DNA of 64,000 nt from an uncultured Bacteriovorax sp. (lineage in GTDB: Bacteria > Bdellovibrionota > Bacteriovoracia > Bacteriovoracales > Bacteriovoracaceae): assembly GCA_946481315.1 (NCBI GenBank), contig CAMLMH010000006.1:62001-126000 (forward strand). Direction: 5' to 3'. Made by a program: the position numbers and the translations under genes. The notes under the pieces were generated by a model. That model did not search any database and was not told where the DNA came from. It was given only the letters and a program-made list of their open reading frames with translations. Within the stretch, counting starts at the first letter, position 1. Each line of letters opens with the position of its first letter. Shown here in pieces: positions 26,075 to 35,028 of the stretch.

Positions 26075-26836
26075 TTGCAAATAATCATTGATACAAATAC
26101 AAAATATTTCCAGAATTATTCCCTTAATCGTGGATTGCAGACCTTTACGTCTTTCATTTCCGATCAGAGAAAAATGATTTTTCTGGACGAGCATCTGGAG
26201 CGTTTATTAAAAGGTGCAAACTGGTTATTTCCCAATGAAAACTGGGAATTAAGAAAAAATGAAATCAAAGATTTTTTGCAGACAGAATGGAAAGCTAAAA
26301 GCTATTTTCGTCTAATGATCTTTGACGATAAGTTGATTTTCTCACAGGGGGAATGGCTACCCAAATCAGAGTCTCTTAAATTAACAGTCGCTCAAACTTT
26401 AAAGACCCCGAATCTCGTACCCCCATACGTCAAAACACCGTCCTATTTAGTTGCTGAAGCAGAGTTAAAAAAGGCAAGACTCCAGGGTTTTGATGACGTG
26501 CTCTTTTTGGGACCGGACAGACAAGTCTGTGAAGGTTCGACATCTAATGTTTTTGTTGTTTTGGGTTCTGGTCAGATTATCACTCCGCAAGAGAGTTCGA
26601 TGGTGCTGAGTGGTGTTATGCGTAGAAAGGTCATAGAATTTCTTAAAAAAAACCATTACCATGTTGAAGTAAGGGAGCTGACCGTCGAACAAATGGCAAC
26701 GTGCAAAGAAGTGTGGATGACTAACGCTGTATCGGGTATCAGAGTCTGTTCACATTTTGAAGACAAATTGCTGTCAGATGATCTTTACCAAAAAGTATGT
26801 CAGCAGTTCGGTCGGTTTGGTGAATGTTATGAATAA
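26075..26836 (+). CDS. Class IV PLP aminotransferase (IlvE/PabC-type)
   Basis: This 253-residue protein starts at a TTG (26075) with AAGAGG 11 nt upstream. Fold-type IV landmarks are LNRGLQTF near the start, FLDEHLERLLKGAN, the PLP-lysine region YVKTPSYLVAEAELKKA, and CEGSTSNVFVV, which holds the phosphate-binding residues, followed by GVMRRKVIEF. It could be a branched-chain or D-amino-acid aminotransferase or aminodeoxychorismate lyase; the sequence does not decide. It is divergent from the KARI-panB-coaX operon and overlaps yacG by 8 nt. Confidence 0.8.
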   Translation: MQIIIDTNTKYFQNYSLNRGLQTFTSFISDQRKMIFLDEHLERLLKGANWLFPNENWELRKNEIKDFLQTEWKAKSYFRLMIFDDKLIFSQGEWLPKSESLKLTVAQTLKTPNLVPPYVKTPSYLVAEAELKKARLQGFDDVLFLGPDRQVCEGSTSNVFVVLGSGQIITPQESSMVLSGVMRRKVIEFLKKNHYHVEVRELTVEQMATCKEVWMTNAVSGIRVCSHFEDKLLSDDLYQKVCQQFGRFGECYE

Positions 26837-27059
26837 AGTTTTAAATGTTAAATGTCCGACATGTGACAAAGAGTTTAATTATTACAGCTCAGAATATCGT
26901 CCATTTTGCTGTGAGAAATGCAGAATGATTGATCTGGGGCACTGGTTTAAAGAATCCTACAAGGTTCCTGAAAAAGACAGTAATCCGGGGGAAAATCAGG
27001 AAGAAAACCACATTGATGAGAATGATAATCGCATTGATGAAGACAGTGAGTATCGATGA
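26829..27059 (+). CDS. yacG: DNA gyrase inhibitor YacG-type zinc protein
   Basis: From the ATG at 26829 the product has 76 residues. The zinc knuckle is CPTCDKEF then CCEKC, with RPFCCEKCRMIDLGHWF matching the YacG hallmark RPFCSxRCxxIDLGxW and KVPE following. The tail is acidic and disordered (NPGENQEENHIDENDNR). YacG binds GyrB and blocks DNA binding in E. coli. It overlaps the aminotransferase stop codon and the phosphatase start codon (ATGA), giving a tightly coupled three-gene operon. Confidence 0.92.
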   Translation: MNKVLNVKCPTCDKEFNYYSSEYRPFCCEKCRMIDLGHWFKESYKVPEKDSNPGENQEENHIDENDNRIDEDSEYR

Positions 27060-27934
27060 CAAAAAAGAAATCAGACATCTCTCATAAAGAAGCCATGGAT
27101 CTGGCATTAGAATTGGCCGTTTCCGCTTCCCGTTTTTTGTTAAAAAAACAAAAAAAAATATCCAGTCTAAAAATTACCAGCAAAGTTGCCCAAGGTATTG
27201 CCAGCAATGCTGATACTGAATCAGAAAAGTTGATCATCAAAGGGATTAAAAAGAGATTTCCAGATCATTTTATCCTGGCCGAGGAAAGTGCTTACGAAGA
27301 ATACCGTGGGGAAATGTCCCGGTATAATTTTCTTAAAGAAAAGGAATGGGTTTGGATCATTGATCCACTGGATGGAACTAATAACTATCTTAACGGTCTG
27401 GATTACTTCGGAGTTTGCATTTCACTGGCCCATTTTGGTGAACCGGTCATGGGAGTCGTGATGAGACCCAGTTCGGGTGAATGTTTTACGGCCATAAAAG
27501 GAAAAGGAAGCAAAATTATCAAGTTTAGTGAAGATTTCAGTGTGCGCAGTTCTGCTCAAAGGATCCAGGTTTCCCGAACAAAGAAAAAATTAAAAGATTC
27601 GCTGTTAGTCACCGGTTTCACGACTGAGAAGGGTGAAGTTTTCGACCAGGAATTCGCGCTCTTTAAAAAGATGGTGGGTAAAAGTCGGGGAATCCGAAGG
27701 ATGGGGAGTGCGGCCCTGGATCTTTGTTATGTGGCCAAAGGGGTGTTTGATTGTTTCTGGGAACGCGGTCTTGCTGCCTGGGACGTATCAGCTGCCGGGA
27801 TAATCTGTCAGGAAGCTGGAATCAGAGTAACTGATTATGAAGGTCAGAAATTCCACCCCTTTCAAGCTACCATCCTTGCTGCCCGTGAACCTTTACATAC
27901 TGAGATCTTGTCTTTATTCCGCAACGGTTTATAA
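27056..27934 (+). CDS. suhB: Inositol monophosphatase family (SuhB/CysQ-like) phosphatase
   Basis: This 292-residue magnesium-dependent phosphatase has the metal motif WIIDPLDGTNNYLNG with the DPLDGT core, AEESAYEE (Glu ligand, about residue 80) and AAWDVSAAGIICQEAG (the WDxxAG motif). It should hydrolyse inositol monophosphate or a 3'-phosphoadenosine-type substrate; the sequence does not separate SuhB from CysQ/Hal2 types, and the symbol is a best guess. It is last of the aminotransferase-yacG operon. Confidence 0.85.
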   Translation: MTKKKSDISHKEAMDLALELAVSASRFLLKKQKKISSLKITSKVAQGIASNADTESEKLIIKGIKKRFPDHFILAEESAYEEYRGEMSRYNFLKEKEWVWIIDPLDGTNNYLNGLDYFGVCISLAHFGEPVMGVVMRPSSGECFTAIKGKGSKIIKFSEDFSVRSSAQRIQVSRTKKKLKDSLLVTGFTTEKGEVFDQEFALFKKMVGKSRGIRRMGSAALDLCYVAKGVFDCFWERGLAAWDVSAAGIICQEAGIRVTDYEGQKFHPFQATILAAREPLHTEILSLFRNGL

Positions 27935-27974
27935 TTTCATTACCAGTTGAAATCTCAAATCCTAGGAAGGGACC

Positions 27975-28895
27975 GTGCCAGAAACATTACGTTTAATATT
28001 GACCAAGTTTACTGATGAAACCATCACTGTTTTTAGTTTGCTCCTGCTGGTAACGATGGTGCTGATTATTGTTTATTGGTTTTATAATCGTAAAAAATTT
28101 CATCAGCTCTCCCATGAGATTCCAGCATCAGTTGTTAAAAACTATCTTGATTCCATAATTCAGAATTCAAATTCATTAAAATCCAGTTTATTTCGCGGTG
28201 GTGGTCTTGATATTGGCAATGGCATCCCCTCTGTGGTGCCAGTAGGTGATCTTCCTTCATCAATGAACATCGGAGTAGGTTCCGGCAGTGAAGAAATCAC
28301 GCAAAAAAATGCTGAAATAGCATCACTCAATCAAAAATTATCCGATCGTATTAAACAAATTACTGATCTGGAAAAAAGACTTGCAGATTTGTCTGCAGGA
28401 AAAGGTCTTGGTGCTGAAACAGATTTGTTGAAAAAAGACCTGACGACAGCACAACAGCGTTTAAGAGACATGGAAAACCAGTTAGCAGCCGCTAGTGGTG
28501 GTGATGCTAATTTACAAAAAGAACTATCATCCGTTACTGCAGATCGAAATGAATTAAGAGAAAGACTGAAAGAATACGAAATCATCGAAGAAGATCTGGC
28601 CAATTTAAAAAGATTGCAACAGGAAAATGACCAGCTTAAAGCTGAGCTCATGGCATTGCGCAAGAGTGGCTCTGGCCCCGCAGCTGCAGTGCCGGCAGCG
28701 GCACCAGTTCCAGCAGCACCGGTCAATGTGCCTGACGATATGGATTTAGAAGCAGAAATGGCGAAGGCCATTGCTGATAGCAAACCAAGTAAACCTCAAA
28801 CTGTCGAAGTTCCGGTTGATGATGTCCCTTCAGAAGAAGGAGAGCAGAAATCCGCAGAAGAGCTTCTTTCTGAGTTTGAAAAAATGCTTGGCTAA
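27975..28895 (+). CDS. Single-pass membrane protein with coiled coil
   Basis: This 306-residue protein begins at a GTG (27975) with AGGAAGGGA upstream. One transmembrane helix (about 18-38: VFSLLLLVTMVLIIVYWFY) is followed by a long coiled coil (about 112-230). An Ala/Pro linker (GSGPAAAVPAAAPVPAAP) then precedes an acidic C-terminal tail that ends in SAEELLSEFEKMLG. The layout is like envelope-anchored scaffold or RmuC-like proteins. No family is assigned. A HEAT-repeat exported protein follows 23 nt later and is probably in the same operon. Confidence 0.6.
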   Translation: MPETLRLILTKFTDETITVFSLLLLVTMVLIIVYWFYNRKKFHQLSHEIPASVVKNYLDSIIQNSNSLKSSLFRGGGLDIGNGIPSVVPVGDLPSSMNIGVGSGSEEITQKNAEIASLNQKLSDRIKQITDLEKRLADLSAGKGLGAETDLLKKDLTTAQQRLRDMENQLAAASGGDANLQKELSSVTADRNELRERLKEYEIIEEDLANLKRLQQENDQLKAELMALRKSGSGPAAAVPAAAPVPAAPVNVPDDMDLEAEMAKAIADSKPSKPQTVEVPVDDVPSEEGEQKSAEELLSEFEKMLG

Positions 28896-28918
28896 TGACT
28901 TTTTAAAGGATGGTAGGA

Positions 28919-29692
28919 ATGAGAAGATCAGGATTTTTACTGGGTGTCGGGTTGTGCCTGACTTTTGCTTTTCAATCTGTTGCCGCGATTAATAATGTCG
29001 ATGTCAAAAACTCTCTGCTCCAGAGATATTCTGAAAATATTAATTCTAAAGCACAATTAGCACAGTTGAAGACAGAGACTTTGAAGTATGGTGGTGCTTC
29101 GGTCGAGGCCCTTATCGAAGTTATGAAAAATGCCAAATATCCGGATAAAAACCGCTGGATGGCCACTTTTTTACTTGGACAGATCATGGGTGATAAATCA
29201 GCCCCATTTCTGGCAAAATTCTTTCAACATCCTCATTGGGTAATGCGAATGGCGAGTTTGAAGACCATGCTGGCTCTCAAGCAGAAAAAATATGGACGTG
29301 AATATGCTGCTCTTTTGAAAGATGATTCCTTTCTCGTTCGTGCACAGGCATTAGAAAATATACGATTGCTCAAAATAACAGAGAGTGCTCCTCATGTCTG
29401 GGCGATGTTGTATGACAAGAAAAATTATTATCAGCCCACTATGAATGGCAAAGCGCTTAAGGCAAAACGCAGTAACATTATCAAAAGCGTAATCCTTGCG
29501 GTAGGGGATCTTAAGTTTGAGAAGGCCAAAGCTCCACTTATTAAAATGATTCAAAAAGAACGCTATAATGATATTTTTACGGAGATAGATCTAAGCCTTA
29601 GTAAGATTACCGGTTTGAGTTCTCCTAAGAGCAACATTCAGGCAAAAAGAATTTTCTGGCAGAGAATGGCACTCAATACAACAATTGAGTAA
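28919..29692 (+). CDS. Exported HEAT-repeat protein
   Basis: The ATG at 28919 is chosen because AAAGGA lies 8 nt upstream; an ATG at 28910 is too close to it. The product has 257 residues with a signal peptide (RRSGFLLGVGLCLTFAFQSVAA). It carries HEAT-like helical pairs, such as WMATFLLGQIMGDKSAPFLA, WVMRMASLKTMLALKQKK and FLVRAQALENIRLLKI. Such repeats bind other proteins. Its stop codon is 3 nt from that of the convergent lipoprotein gene. Confidence 0.7.
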   Translation: MRRSGFLLGVGLCLTFAFQSVAAINNVDVKNSLLQRYSENINSKAQLAQLKTETLKYGGASVEALIEVMKNAKYPDKNRWMATFLLGQIMGDKSAPFLAKFFQHPHWVMRMASLKTMLALKQKKYGREYAALLKDDSFLVRAQALENIRLLKITESAPHVWAMLYDKKNYYQPTMNGKALKAKRSNIIKSVILAVGDLKFEKAKAPLIKMIQKERYNDIFTEIDLSLSKITGLSSPKSNIQAKRIFWQRMALNTTIE

Positions 29693-29695
29693 TCC

Positions 29696-30259
29696 CTAAA
29701 AATTCTTTTCAGCTTCTTTTGTTTTCTTATCTTCAATTTCCTGAAGTTTTGATTCGATGGCGAGAGCTCTTTCTAGTCTATAGAGAATTGATTTTTCCAG
29801 AATGCCGTCGCTGCGCAGAGTTTTCCATCCCTGAAGAAAATCCTGTTCAATCAGCTGACGTTTGAAAACCGTAACCTTTGTCACTTCTTTGCTGCCGCGA
29901 TAGCCTTTGACAGCGTTTATAATCAGTTTAAACTTCGCCGATTTAACGGCATCATTCGAGCCAAATGAATCAGCAAAATTAAGTTCAAGAGTGTTGTCTT
30001 TCCAGCGAGTTTTGATAATCCCTGCATCCTGAACGAATACTTCTCTTTCGTACTTATTGGTAATCTTAAGCAGTTCTATCCAAACTTTATTGTATTCGTG
30101 AGGATAAACCTGACTAGGAATTTCGAGCTCTTCAGTCAGATGTCGATAGTTTTCATAGGAAGAACAGCTGCTGATTACCAAAAAGGCGGAGAGCGCAATA
30201 CTTTGTGCCGTGACCTTCCGGAAACTTTTCTTTATAAGTTGTAGAAAACTTTTTATCAT
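29696..30259 (-). CDS. Lipoprotein of unknown function (BamC-like features)
   Basis: This 187-residue protein has the lipobox VISSC (C32). The folded part includes YPHEYNKVWIELLKI, DAGIIKTRWKDN and a long C-terminal helix (ILYRLERALAIESKLQEIEDKK). A strand-helix domain beginning with a Trp helix and an I-x-T-x-W strand is reminiscent of BamC/NlpB helix-grip domains, but the match is weak. No ribosome site is evident. It is divergent from kdsD with a 59-bp gap. Confidence 0.6.
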   Translation of the reverse strand: MIKSFLQLIKKSFRKVTAQSIALSAFLVISSCSSYENYRHLTEELEIPSQVYPHEYNKVWIELLKITNKYEREVFVQDAGIIKTRWKDNTLELNFADSFGSNDAVKSAKFKLIINAVKGYRGSKEVTKVTVFKRQLIEQDFLQGWKTLRSDGILEKSILYRLERALAIESKLQEIEDKKTKEAEKNF

Positions 30260-30318
30260 CTTATTACTATTTTAACTAATTATGGTCTTAAGACAAAGGA
30301 CTTTAGATAAAGGAAACT

Positions 30319-31311
30319 ATGACCCACACAAAGACAATGGCCGATGTACTGAAACTAGAAGCTGATGCTTTAATGAGGGCCGCAAAAGCTCTTGAGGGTT
30401 CACATACCAAGGATGTCGAAAAGCTTAAGGTCCTTTTTGACCAGCTTAGAACTAATGGATCAGCACTGATCTTTTGTGGAGTCGGAAAGTCCGGCATTAT
30501 AGCTCAGAAGCTTGCATCTACTTTTACTTCACTCGGACTTCCATCTTTCTTTCTTCATCCGGTTGAAGCCCTGCATGGGGATTTGGGGAGAGTTGGGAAA
30601 TCTGATGCCATTGTATTTTTGAGTAAATCAGGAACTACGGAAGAAATTTTAAAACTCATCCCTTATTTACCGCTTGGACCTGAACAAAGAATTGCTCTTG
30701 TTGGAAATATGCAGTCCCCAATAGCACGGGAGTGTGAAATCATTTTTGATTGTTCCGTTGAAAAAGAAGCCTGCATTAATAATCAAGCCCCTACTACAAG
30801 CTCTACTTTGGCCCTGGCGATGGGGGATGCTATGGCCGTGATGTATGAAGCTTATGTCGGACTCTCAAAAGAGGGCTTTGCCGTTAATCATCCAGGAGGA
30901 ATTCTGGGGAAATCACTTCGGATGAAAGTGAAGGATCTGACAATTAAAACAGAAAATTGTCCGGTGGTTACTTCTGAGCAGACTCTTCAGGATGTCATTT
31001 TGCTTATGACCAAATTTCCGGTCGGAGGTTGTGCTGTTATTGAAAATGATACTTTTAAAGGAATCCTTGTGGAAGGTGATATTCGCCGAACCTTTACCCG
31101 CGAGCATCAGGGATTACAAACAAAAATCAAAGATATTATGAATCAAAAGCCCATTAGTATAGGGCCTGATCAATTAGCATATGAGGCCTTAGAATTAATG
31201 GAATCAAAAACCAGATCGCTTCAGATACTTCCGGTTATTGAAGGAACTAAATTTTTAGGTTTCATCCGTCTTCATGATTTGCTGAAGGAAGGGTTTTCGC
31301 TTAAGAGCTAA
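30319..31311 (+). CDS. kdsD: Arabinose-5-phosphate isomerase (KdsD/KpsF family)
   Basis: This 330-residue enzyme converts ribulose-5-phosphate to arabinose-5-phosphate, the precursor of KDO for LPS. The SIS domain (1-200) has GVGKSGIIAQKLASTF, FLHPVEALHGDLG, FLSKSGTTEEI and FAVNHPGGILGK. Two CBS repeats (about 205-325) follow, for example VVTSEQTLQDVILLM and PISIGPDQLAYEALELM. AAGGA is 5 nt before the ATG. Its last 57 nt overlap the convergent lnt gene. Confidence 0.94.
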   Translation: MTHTKTMADVLKLEADALMRAAKALEGSHTKDVEKLKVLFDQLRTNGSALIFCGVGKSGIIAQKLASTFTSLGLPSFFLHPVEALHGDLGRVGKSDAIVFLSKSGTTEEILKLIPYLPLGPEQRIALVGNMQSPIARECEIIFDCSVEKEACINNQAPTTSSTLALAMGDAMAVMYEAYVGLSKEGFAVNHPGGILGKSLRMKVKDLTIKTENCPVVTSEQTLQDVILLMTKFPVGGCAVIENDTFKGILVEGDIRRTFTREHQGLQTKIKDIMNQKPISIGPDQLAYEALELMESKTRSLQILPVIEGTKFLGFIRLHDLLKEGFSLKS

Positions 31312-32835
31312 GTCTATTCCCAGGATAATAAAAACCAGACCGATTAATCCCAGCATTCCCCATTTCTGATAAAAAGTGGCGCTTCGTCGGGCCATATTTA
31401 AGTCAACATCCAGATATGATTTTTGCGCAATCCCCAGTCTGTCACTTTCACTTCCATCCGGATTAAATATTGTAGTAATTCCTGTATTGGTGGATCTGAT
31501 CAGTGTAATTTTAAACTCCAGTGAGCGCCATTTAGAGAGAAACAAATGCTGAAATGGTTCACTAGTGTCTCCATACCAGGAATCATTTGTCAGATTGATC
31601 AGAAACTGAGCTTCTTCCGGCTGAGCATTTAAAAAATCCCGCAAGAAATCGGTAAAAAGAATTTCATAACAGATGGCAGAAATAAATGGAATTCCATTTT
31701 CCGTTTTAAATGATGTCCAGGCATCACCTTCAGCAAAATAAGAAATATTAGTAATGAGTTTGCGAAACATTGGATTAAGTGGTCCAAAGGGCAGCCCCTC
31801 ACCAAAAGGAATAAGTTTGCGCTTGTGATAAACTTCCTTGAGGTATTGATCGCGACTGAAGAAGAGAGCAGAGTTGTAATCGCTTTGTTCTCCTGGTGCT
31901 CCGAAGCTGGCATCATAGCCCCCGATAAATAACTCGGATTGTGTTTTGGCAAGAATATCTCTAATTAAGGGAGGAAGTGGGGCTGTTTTATTATTCTTGA
32001 GCATCCCACTGCTAAATAATGAAGGATAAGCTGTTTCAGGCCATATTATTAATTGTCGGGGAGTAGGATGGTTATCTGTGCTCAATTGATAGTAACTGTC
32101 GAGAACTGCTTTTAATGAATTTCTGTTTCCCCGTTCGGATTCGAGTTTAATAAAATTTCCGATATTGGGTTGTACTACTCTGACTTTTAGCTCAGGATTA
32201 CGTTCTGCTTTTTCAGCAGGAGTAAAAAACGGTAAATGCAGCAAAATAGCTACTGCCAGGAAGACAGCAGGGATGGTCTGAATTTTTTTTGTTCTGATAA
32301 TTTCTATAGCTGAAAGTGCCATGAGTGCACTGAAGAATGAATAAAAAGCTGCACCAAAAACTGAGGCAAAATAAAGATGAATTGCAGGAGTCAAAGATGC
32401 GAATGAGTGACCGAGGTGGGCTGGAAATTGCTGGGGAACAAATCTCTCCAGGAGTACATAGGCCAATGCCAGAACTACCGGATGTTTAATCTTTCTTTTG
32501 AAAGCTACAAAAACATAAACCTGAGGAATAATGACGAAAGAAAAAAGTAAACCCAGTAAGTAATTAAATGGGGGATTGAGGCCACCAAATTCTTTCAGCG
32601 TAAATGGAATCCAGTAAAAACCTGCTAGATAAAAGCCTAATGAATAAAATACACTGACAAGAAGCTGACGCCTGAGTGAGAGTTCTTTGTCCAGAGCAAA
32701 ATTAAAGAGAAAAAATCCAATGATAGGGGCAAAAAAAAGAGAAAAACCACCATGCATAGGAAAACCAAGCGCATAGCAGGATCCACCTGACAAGGCCAAT
32801 ATAAGAGAGAAATTTTGTGAGATGAGTTTCTTCAT
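31255..32835 (-). CDS. lnt: Apolipoprotein N-acyltransferase
   Basis: This 526-residue inner-membrane enzyme puts the third acyl chain on lipoproteins after LspA cleavage. The N-terminal third has six to seven membrane helices. The nitrilase-like domain holds the catalytic triad: E in LIIWPETAYPSLF, K in HKRKLIPFGEG and C in ISAICYEILF. LTNDSWYGDTSEPFQHL and a final membrane helix (GMLGLIGLVFIILGIDLAL) follow. There is no ribosome site; a promoter directly upstream predicts a leaderless message. Its 3' end overlaps kdsD by 57 nt. Confidence 0.94.
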   Translation of the reverse strand: MKKLISQNFSLILALSGGSCYALGFPMHGGFSLFFAPIIGFFLFNFALDKELSLRRQLLVSVFYSLGFYLAGFYWIPFTLKEFGGLNPPFNYLLGLLFSFVIIPQVYVFVAFKRKIKHPVVLALAYVLLERFVPQQFPAHLGHSFASLTPAIHLYFASVFGAAFYSFFSALMALSAIEIIRTKKIQTIPAVFLAVAILLHLPFFTPAEKAERNPELKVRVVQPNIGNFIKLESERGNRNSLKAVLDSYYQLSTDNHPTPRQLIIWPETAYPSLFSSGMLKNNKTAPLPPLIRDILAKTQSELFIGGYDASFGAPGEQSDYNSALFFSRDQYLKEVYHKRKLIPFGEGLPFGPLNPMFRKLITNISYFAEGDAWTSFKTENGIPFISAICYEILFTDFLRDFLNAQPEEAQFLINLTNDSWYGDTSEPFQHLFLSKWRSLEFKITLIRSTNTGITTIFNPDGSESDRLGIAQKSYLDVDLNMARRSATFYQKWGMLGLIGLVFIILGIDLALKRKPFLQQIMKTDET

Positions 32836-32841
32836 TGCTAG

Positions 32842-32870
32842 AGTTTAGATTTATTGAGTTTATTTGCCAA
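32842..32870 (-). promoter_or_regulatory. Predicted lnt promoter for a leaderless mRNA
   Basis: On the minus strand TTGGCA (32865-32870), 17 bp, TAAACT (32842-32847), then only 6 nt to the ATG. Transcription should start at or within a base or two of the start codon, and no Shine-Dalgarno sequence exists. Confidence 0.5.
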
Positions 32871-32899
32871 CGAGAGACTTTTCACTTTAAAATTTAAGA

Positions 32900-33562
32900 A
32901 TGGAAATTAACATTGGACGCCCGGCTATTCCGCAAGGTGTATATCAGCCTGTGAAGCGTTGCCCAAACTGCCGTTCAGTTTATCTCAGCGATGACAAATG
33001 CGAGGCATGTGGACGTTCATTAAGTTTTCACATTGTTGGTGAGCCATTTAGCAGTAAAAGTTTATATGGCCTAAAAGAACGTTTTTATGATTCTTTGCCT
33101 GCATACGTCCGTTTTTTTCCGATTCTTGAAAACAAAAAGAGCCCGGCTGCTCAAAGTTATCGCCGACATTTAAATAAACGTTTTAACGATCTGCTGCAGG
33201 CATTAACTTCAGAGCTTATAGTGGATACGGCCAATCGACGATATTTTTTTGTTGAGTTGCTGGAACTGATAGATGAACTGTTAAGGTATGGAGAAAGCCC
33301 ACACATCATGAGAAGTAGGATCGAAGATGTATTGGGTTTTGAAGGCGCACTCATCACTTCAGATCTGCTGAATTATCTCGATCAGTCCAGTCTGCAGATT
33401 GCTGCTGAGAAAGACCGGTTTTGGTATCAAATGTTTATGGATCACCGGCTGTTTGGTTTCTTGAAAATAGAAAATGTGCTGAAGTTTATTTTGGTGACGA
33501 CCACGACAGTAGTCCTGGCCGTCATGTATTATGAAATTATTCGTGGGCAAGTCGGTAGATAA
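32900..33562 (+). CDS. Zinc-ribbon membrane-anchored hypothetical protein
   Basis: This 220-residue protein has an N-terminal zinc ribbon (CPNC at about 22-25 and CEAC at about 36-39), a helical middle (RHLNKRFNDLLQALTSELIV, YFFVELLELIDELLRY) and one C-terminal membrane helix (FILVTTTTVVLAVMYYEII), so the body faces the cytoplasm as a tail-anchored protein. No family is recognised. Its last 26 nt overlap the convergent subtilase gene. Confidence 0.6.
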   Translation: MEINIGRPAIPQGVYQPVKRCPNCRSVYLSDDKCEACGRSLSFHIVGEPFSSKSLYGLKERFYDSLPAYVRFFPILENKKSPAAQSYRRHLNKRFNDLLQALTSELIVDTANRRYFFVELLELIDELLRYGESPHIMRSRIEDVLGFEGALITSDLLNYLDQSSLQIAAEKDRFWYQMFMDHRLFGFLKIENVLKFILVTTTTVVLAVMYYEIIRGQVGR

Positions 33563-34697
33563 TTTTCCCTTCTTTTTCCTTCTTCTTTGTTTCGTCCTGG
33601 GCCAGCTGGCGGCGCGTACTATCAATTGAATCACCGTAAAGCTGATTGGCCAGAAGAAGAGCAGAGCCGGCATCCAGTCGTCCACCTGTTGCACATTTCC
33701 CTTCCATTCCCGGCTCTTTTTTAGCCGAAGCCCGGATGATCTCTTTTATCTTATCGTTTGAAATTTGCGGAAATTGAGATTTGATTAAAGCCGCAACACC
33801 GGAAACAAATGCTGTTGCCTGACTCGTTCCTGTTAGATAACCAGCGCGTCCATTTTGCAGGCTCGATTTAATTCTGTACCCAGGAGCAAAGATATCAACA
33901 GTTGAACGTCCATAGTTTGATGAACTTAAAATCTTCAGATCTTCATCATGTGCTGTTACGCTGATGATATTCTTCAAGCCGTAGCTCGCCGGAAAGTATG
34001 CTTTACGTTTATCATCAATATTGGATTCTTCATTACCAGCTGCTGCTACAACCAGAATGCCTTTTCTCTCAGCTTCTTTCAGAACTTTTAGTTCTTCAAT
34101 TGCAGCTTCAGGTCCACCGCCTGAGTAGTTAATAATATCAACGTTGCTTTCAACAGCATATCGAAGAGCTTCGACTGTTGAATTCAGGTTATCCTGTCCG
34201 GATGCAGCCGGATTGTAGTATTTAAGGGCCAGGATTTTTACATCCGGGTGAATACTCTTAATGATCCCTGATACGTGCGTACCATGTCCGTGCTGATCAA
34301 TTGGAGCACCTTTATTTCTTTTATCTTTTGAAAAATCGACACCAAAATTAGTGGCATCTACTTTTCCGCTTTCTACGAAGATATTTTTTTGCAGAAATGG
34401 ATGTTCCGGATCGATTCCAGTATCAACCACAGCCACAACAACTTCTTTCTTCTTTTTAAAATTTTTCCAGGCTTCTAACAGGTTAATGCTGGCGGGATTT
34501 TCAGGATTAACTCCCCAGCTGGCATAATTGGAACTTAAATCTTTAACATCAAAGTAGACTCTTTCTTCATTCTTTTGCACTTTAACTTGTGCAACCTGAG
34601 CTGAAACTGTCTGAGACATTGCCGTAAACGACATTGCCGCCAAAACATTCACAACTACAATCTTCCTGATCATCTTCTTGAGGTTTGGATTCTTCAT
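33537..34697 (-). CDS. Secreted subtilisin-like serine protease (S8)
   Basis: From the ATG at 34697 (AAGGGA 6 nt upstream) the product has 386 residues. A signal peptide (IRKIVVVNVLAAMSFTAMSQ, cut near SAQVA) and a propeptide-like stretch precede the catalytic domain. The S8 triad is complete: D about 92 in AVVDTGIDPEHP, H in DQHGHGTHVSGII, and S in LTGTSQATAFVSG, with the oxyanion Asn in VVAAAGNEES. The C-terminus is a short basic tail. It probably acts outside the cell or in the periplasm. A 331-bp structured gap follows upstream. Confidence 0.92.
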   Translation of the reverse strand: MKNPNLKKMIRKIVVVNVLAAMSFTAMSQTVSAQVAQVKVQKNEERVYFDVKDLSSNYASWGVNPENPASINLLEAWKNFKKKKEVVVAVVDTGIDPEHPFLQKNIFVESGKVDATNFGVDFSKDKRNKGAPIDQHGHGTHVSGIIKSIHPDVKILALKYYNPAASGQDNLNSTVEALRYAVESNVDIINYSGGGPEAAIEELKVLKEAERKGILVVAAAGNEESNIDDKRKAYFPASYGLKNIISVTAHDEDLKILSSSNYGRSTVDIFAPGYRIKSSLQNGRAGYLTGTSQATAFVSGVAALIKSQFPQISNDKIKEIIRASAKKEPGMEGKCATGGRLDAGSALLLANQLYGDSIDSTRRQLAQDETKKKEKEGKIIYRLAHE

Positions 34698-35028
34698 ATT
34701 TAGTCCCTTAATTTGAACGCGAAATCGCTTTCGCTTAAATTGTTCTCCCCCTTTAAGAGCAAGCATCTTGCCAAGCTCTAACCCTTACTATCCGCGGGCT
34801 TAGGAAGAGAAACCGCTTATGGGCCGATTAAAAAATTGAAGGCCGTATAAACTTTAGACAGTAATTAGAAGCCTACTGTCTTACAAATGGATAGTAACCC
34901 ATAATTTTAAAAAGATGGCCGGAGGAAGCTGATCAGTGAAAAAATGACACTGATTAATTGGCCAGACCTTTGCTTTGGTACTTAAGTAAGTGTCACCAAT
35001 GGATTGGTGGCCCAAAAGGAAGACGTTC
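34698..35028 (+). ncRNA. Structured intergenic leader with three inverted repeats
   Basis: This 331-bp gap has no supported gene. Its last 170 bp, before the small secreted peptide gene, contain three perfect inverted repeats: GACAGTA/TACTGTC (34857-34863, 34874-34880), ATCAGTG/CACTGAT (34932-34938, 34947-34953) and CACCAAT/ATTGGTG (34994-35000, 35003-35009). CCTTT (34968-34972) could pair with AAAGG at the ribosome site (35015-35019). This looks like a folded 5' leader or a small RNA. It does not fit the c-di-GMP or other riboswitch consensus that I know. Confidence 0.4.

Noticed and set aside
28331..28783. 150-codon frame opposite the coiled-coil gene
   Set aside because: It mirrors the Ala/Lys-rich coiled coil on the other strand and gives a low-complexity Ser/Ala product.
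34698..35028. c-di-GMP (GEMM) riboswitch
   Set aside because: The conserved GEMM bases are absent, although the region has several hairpins.
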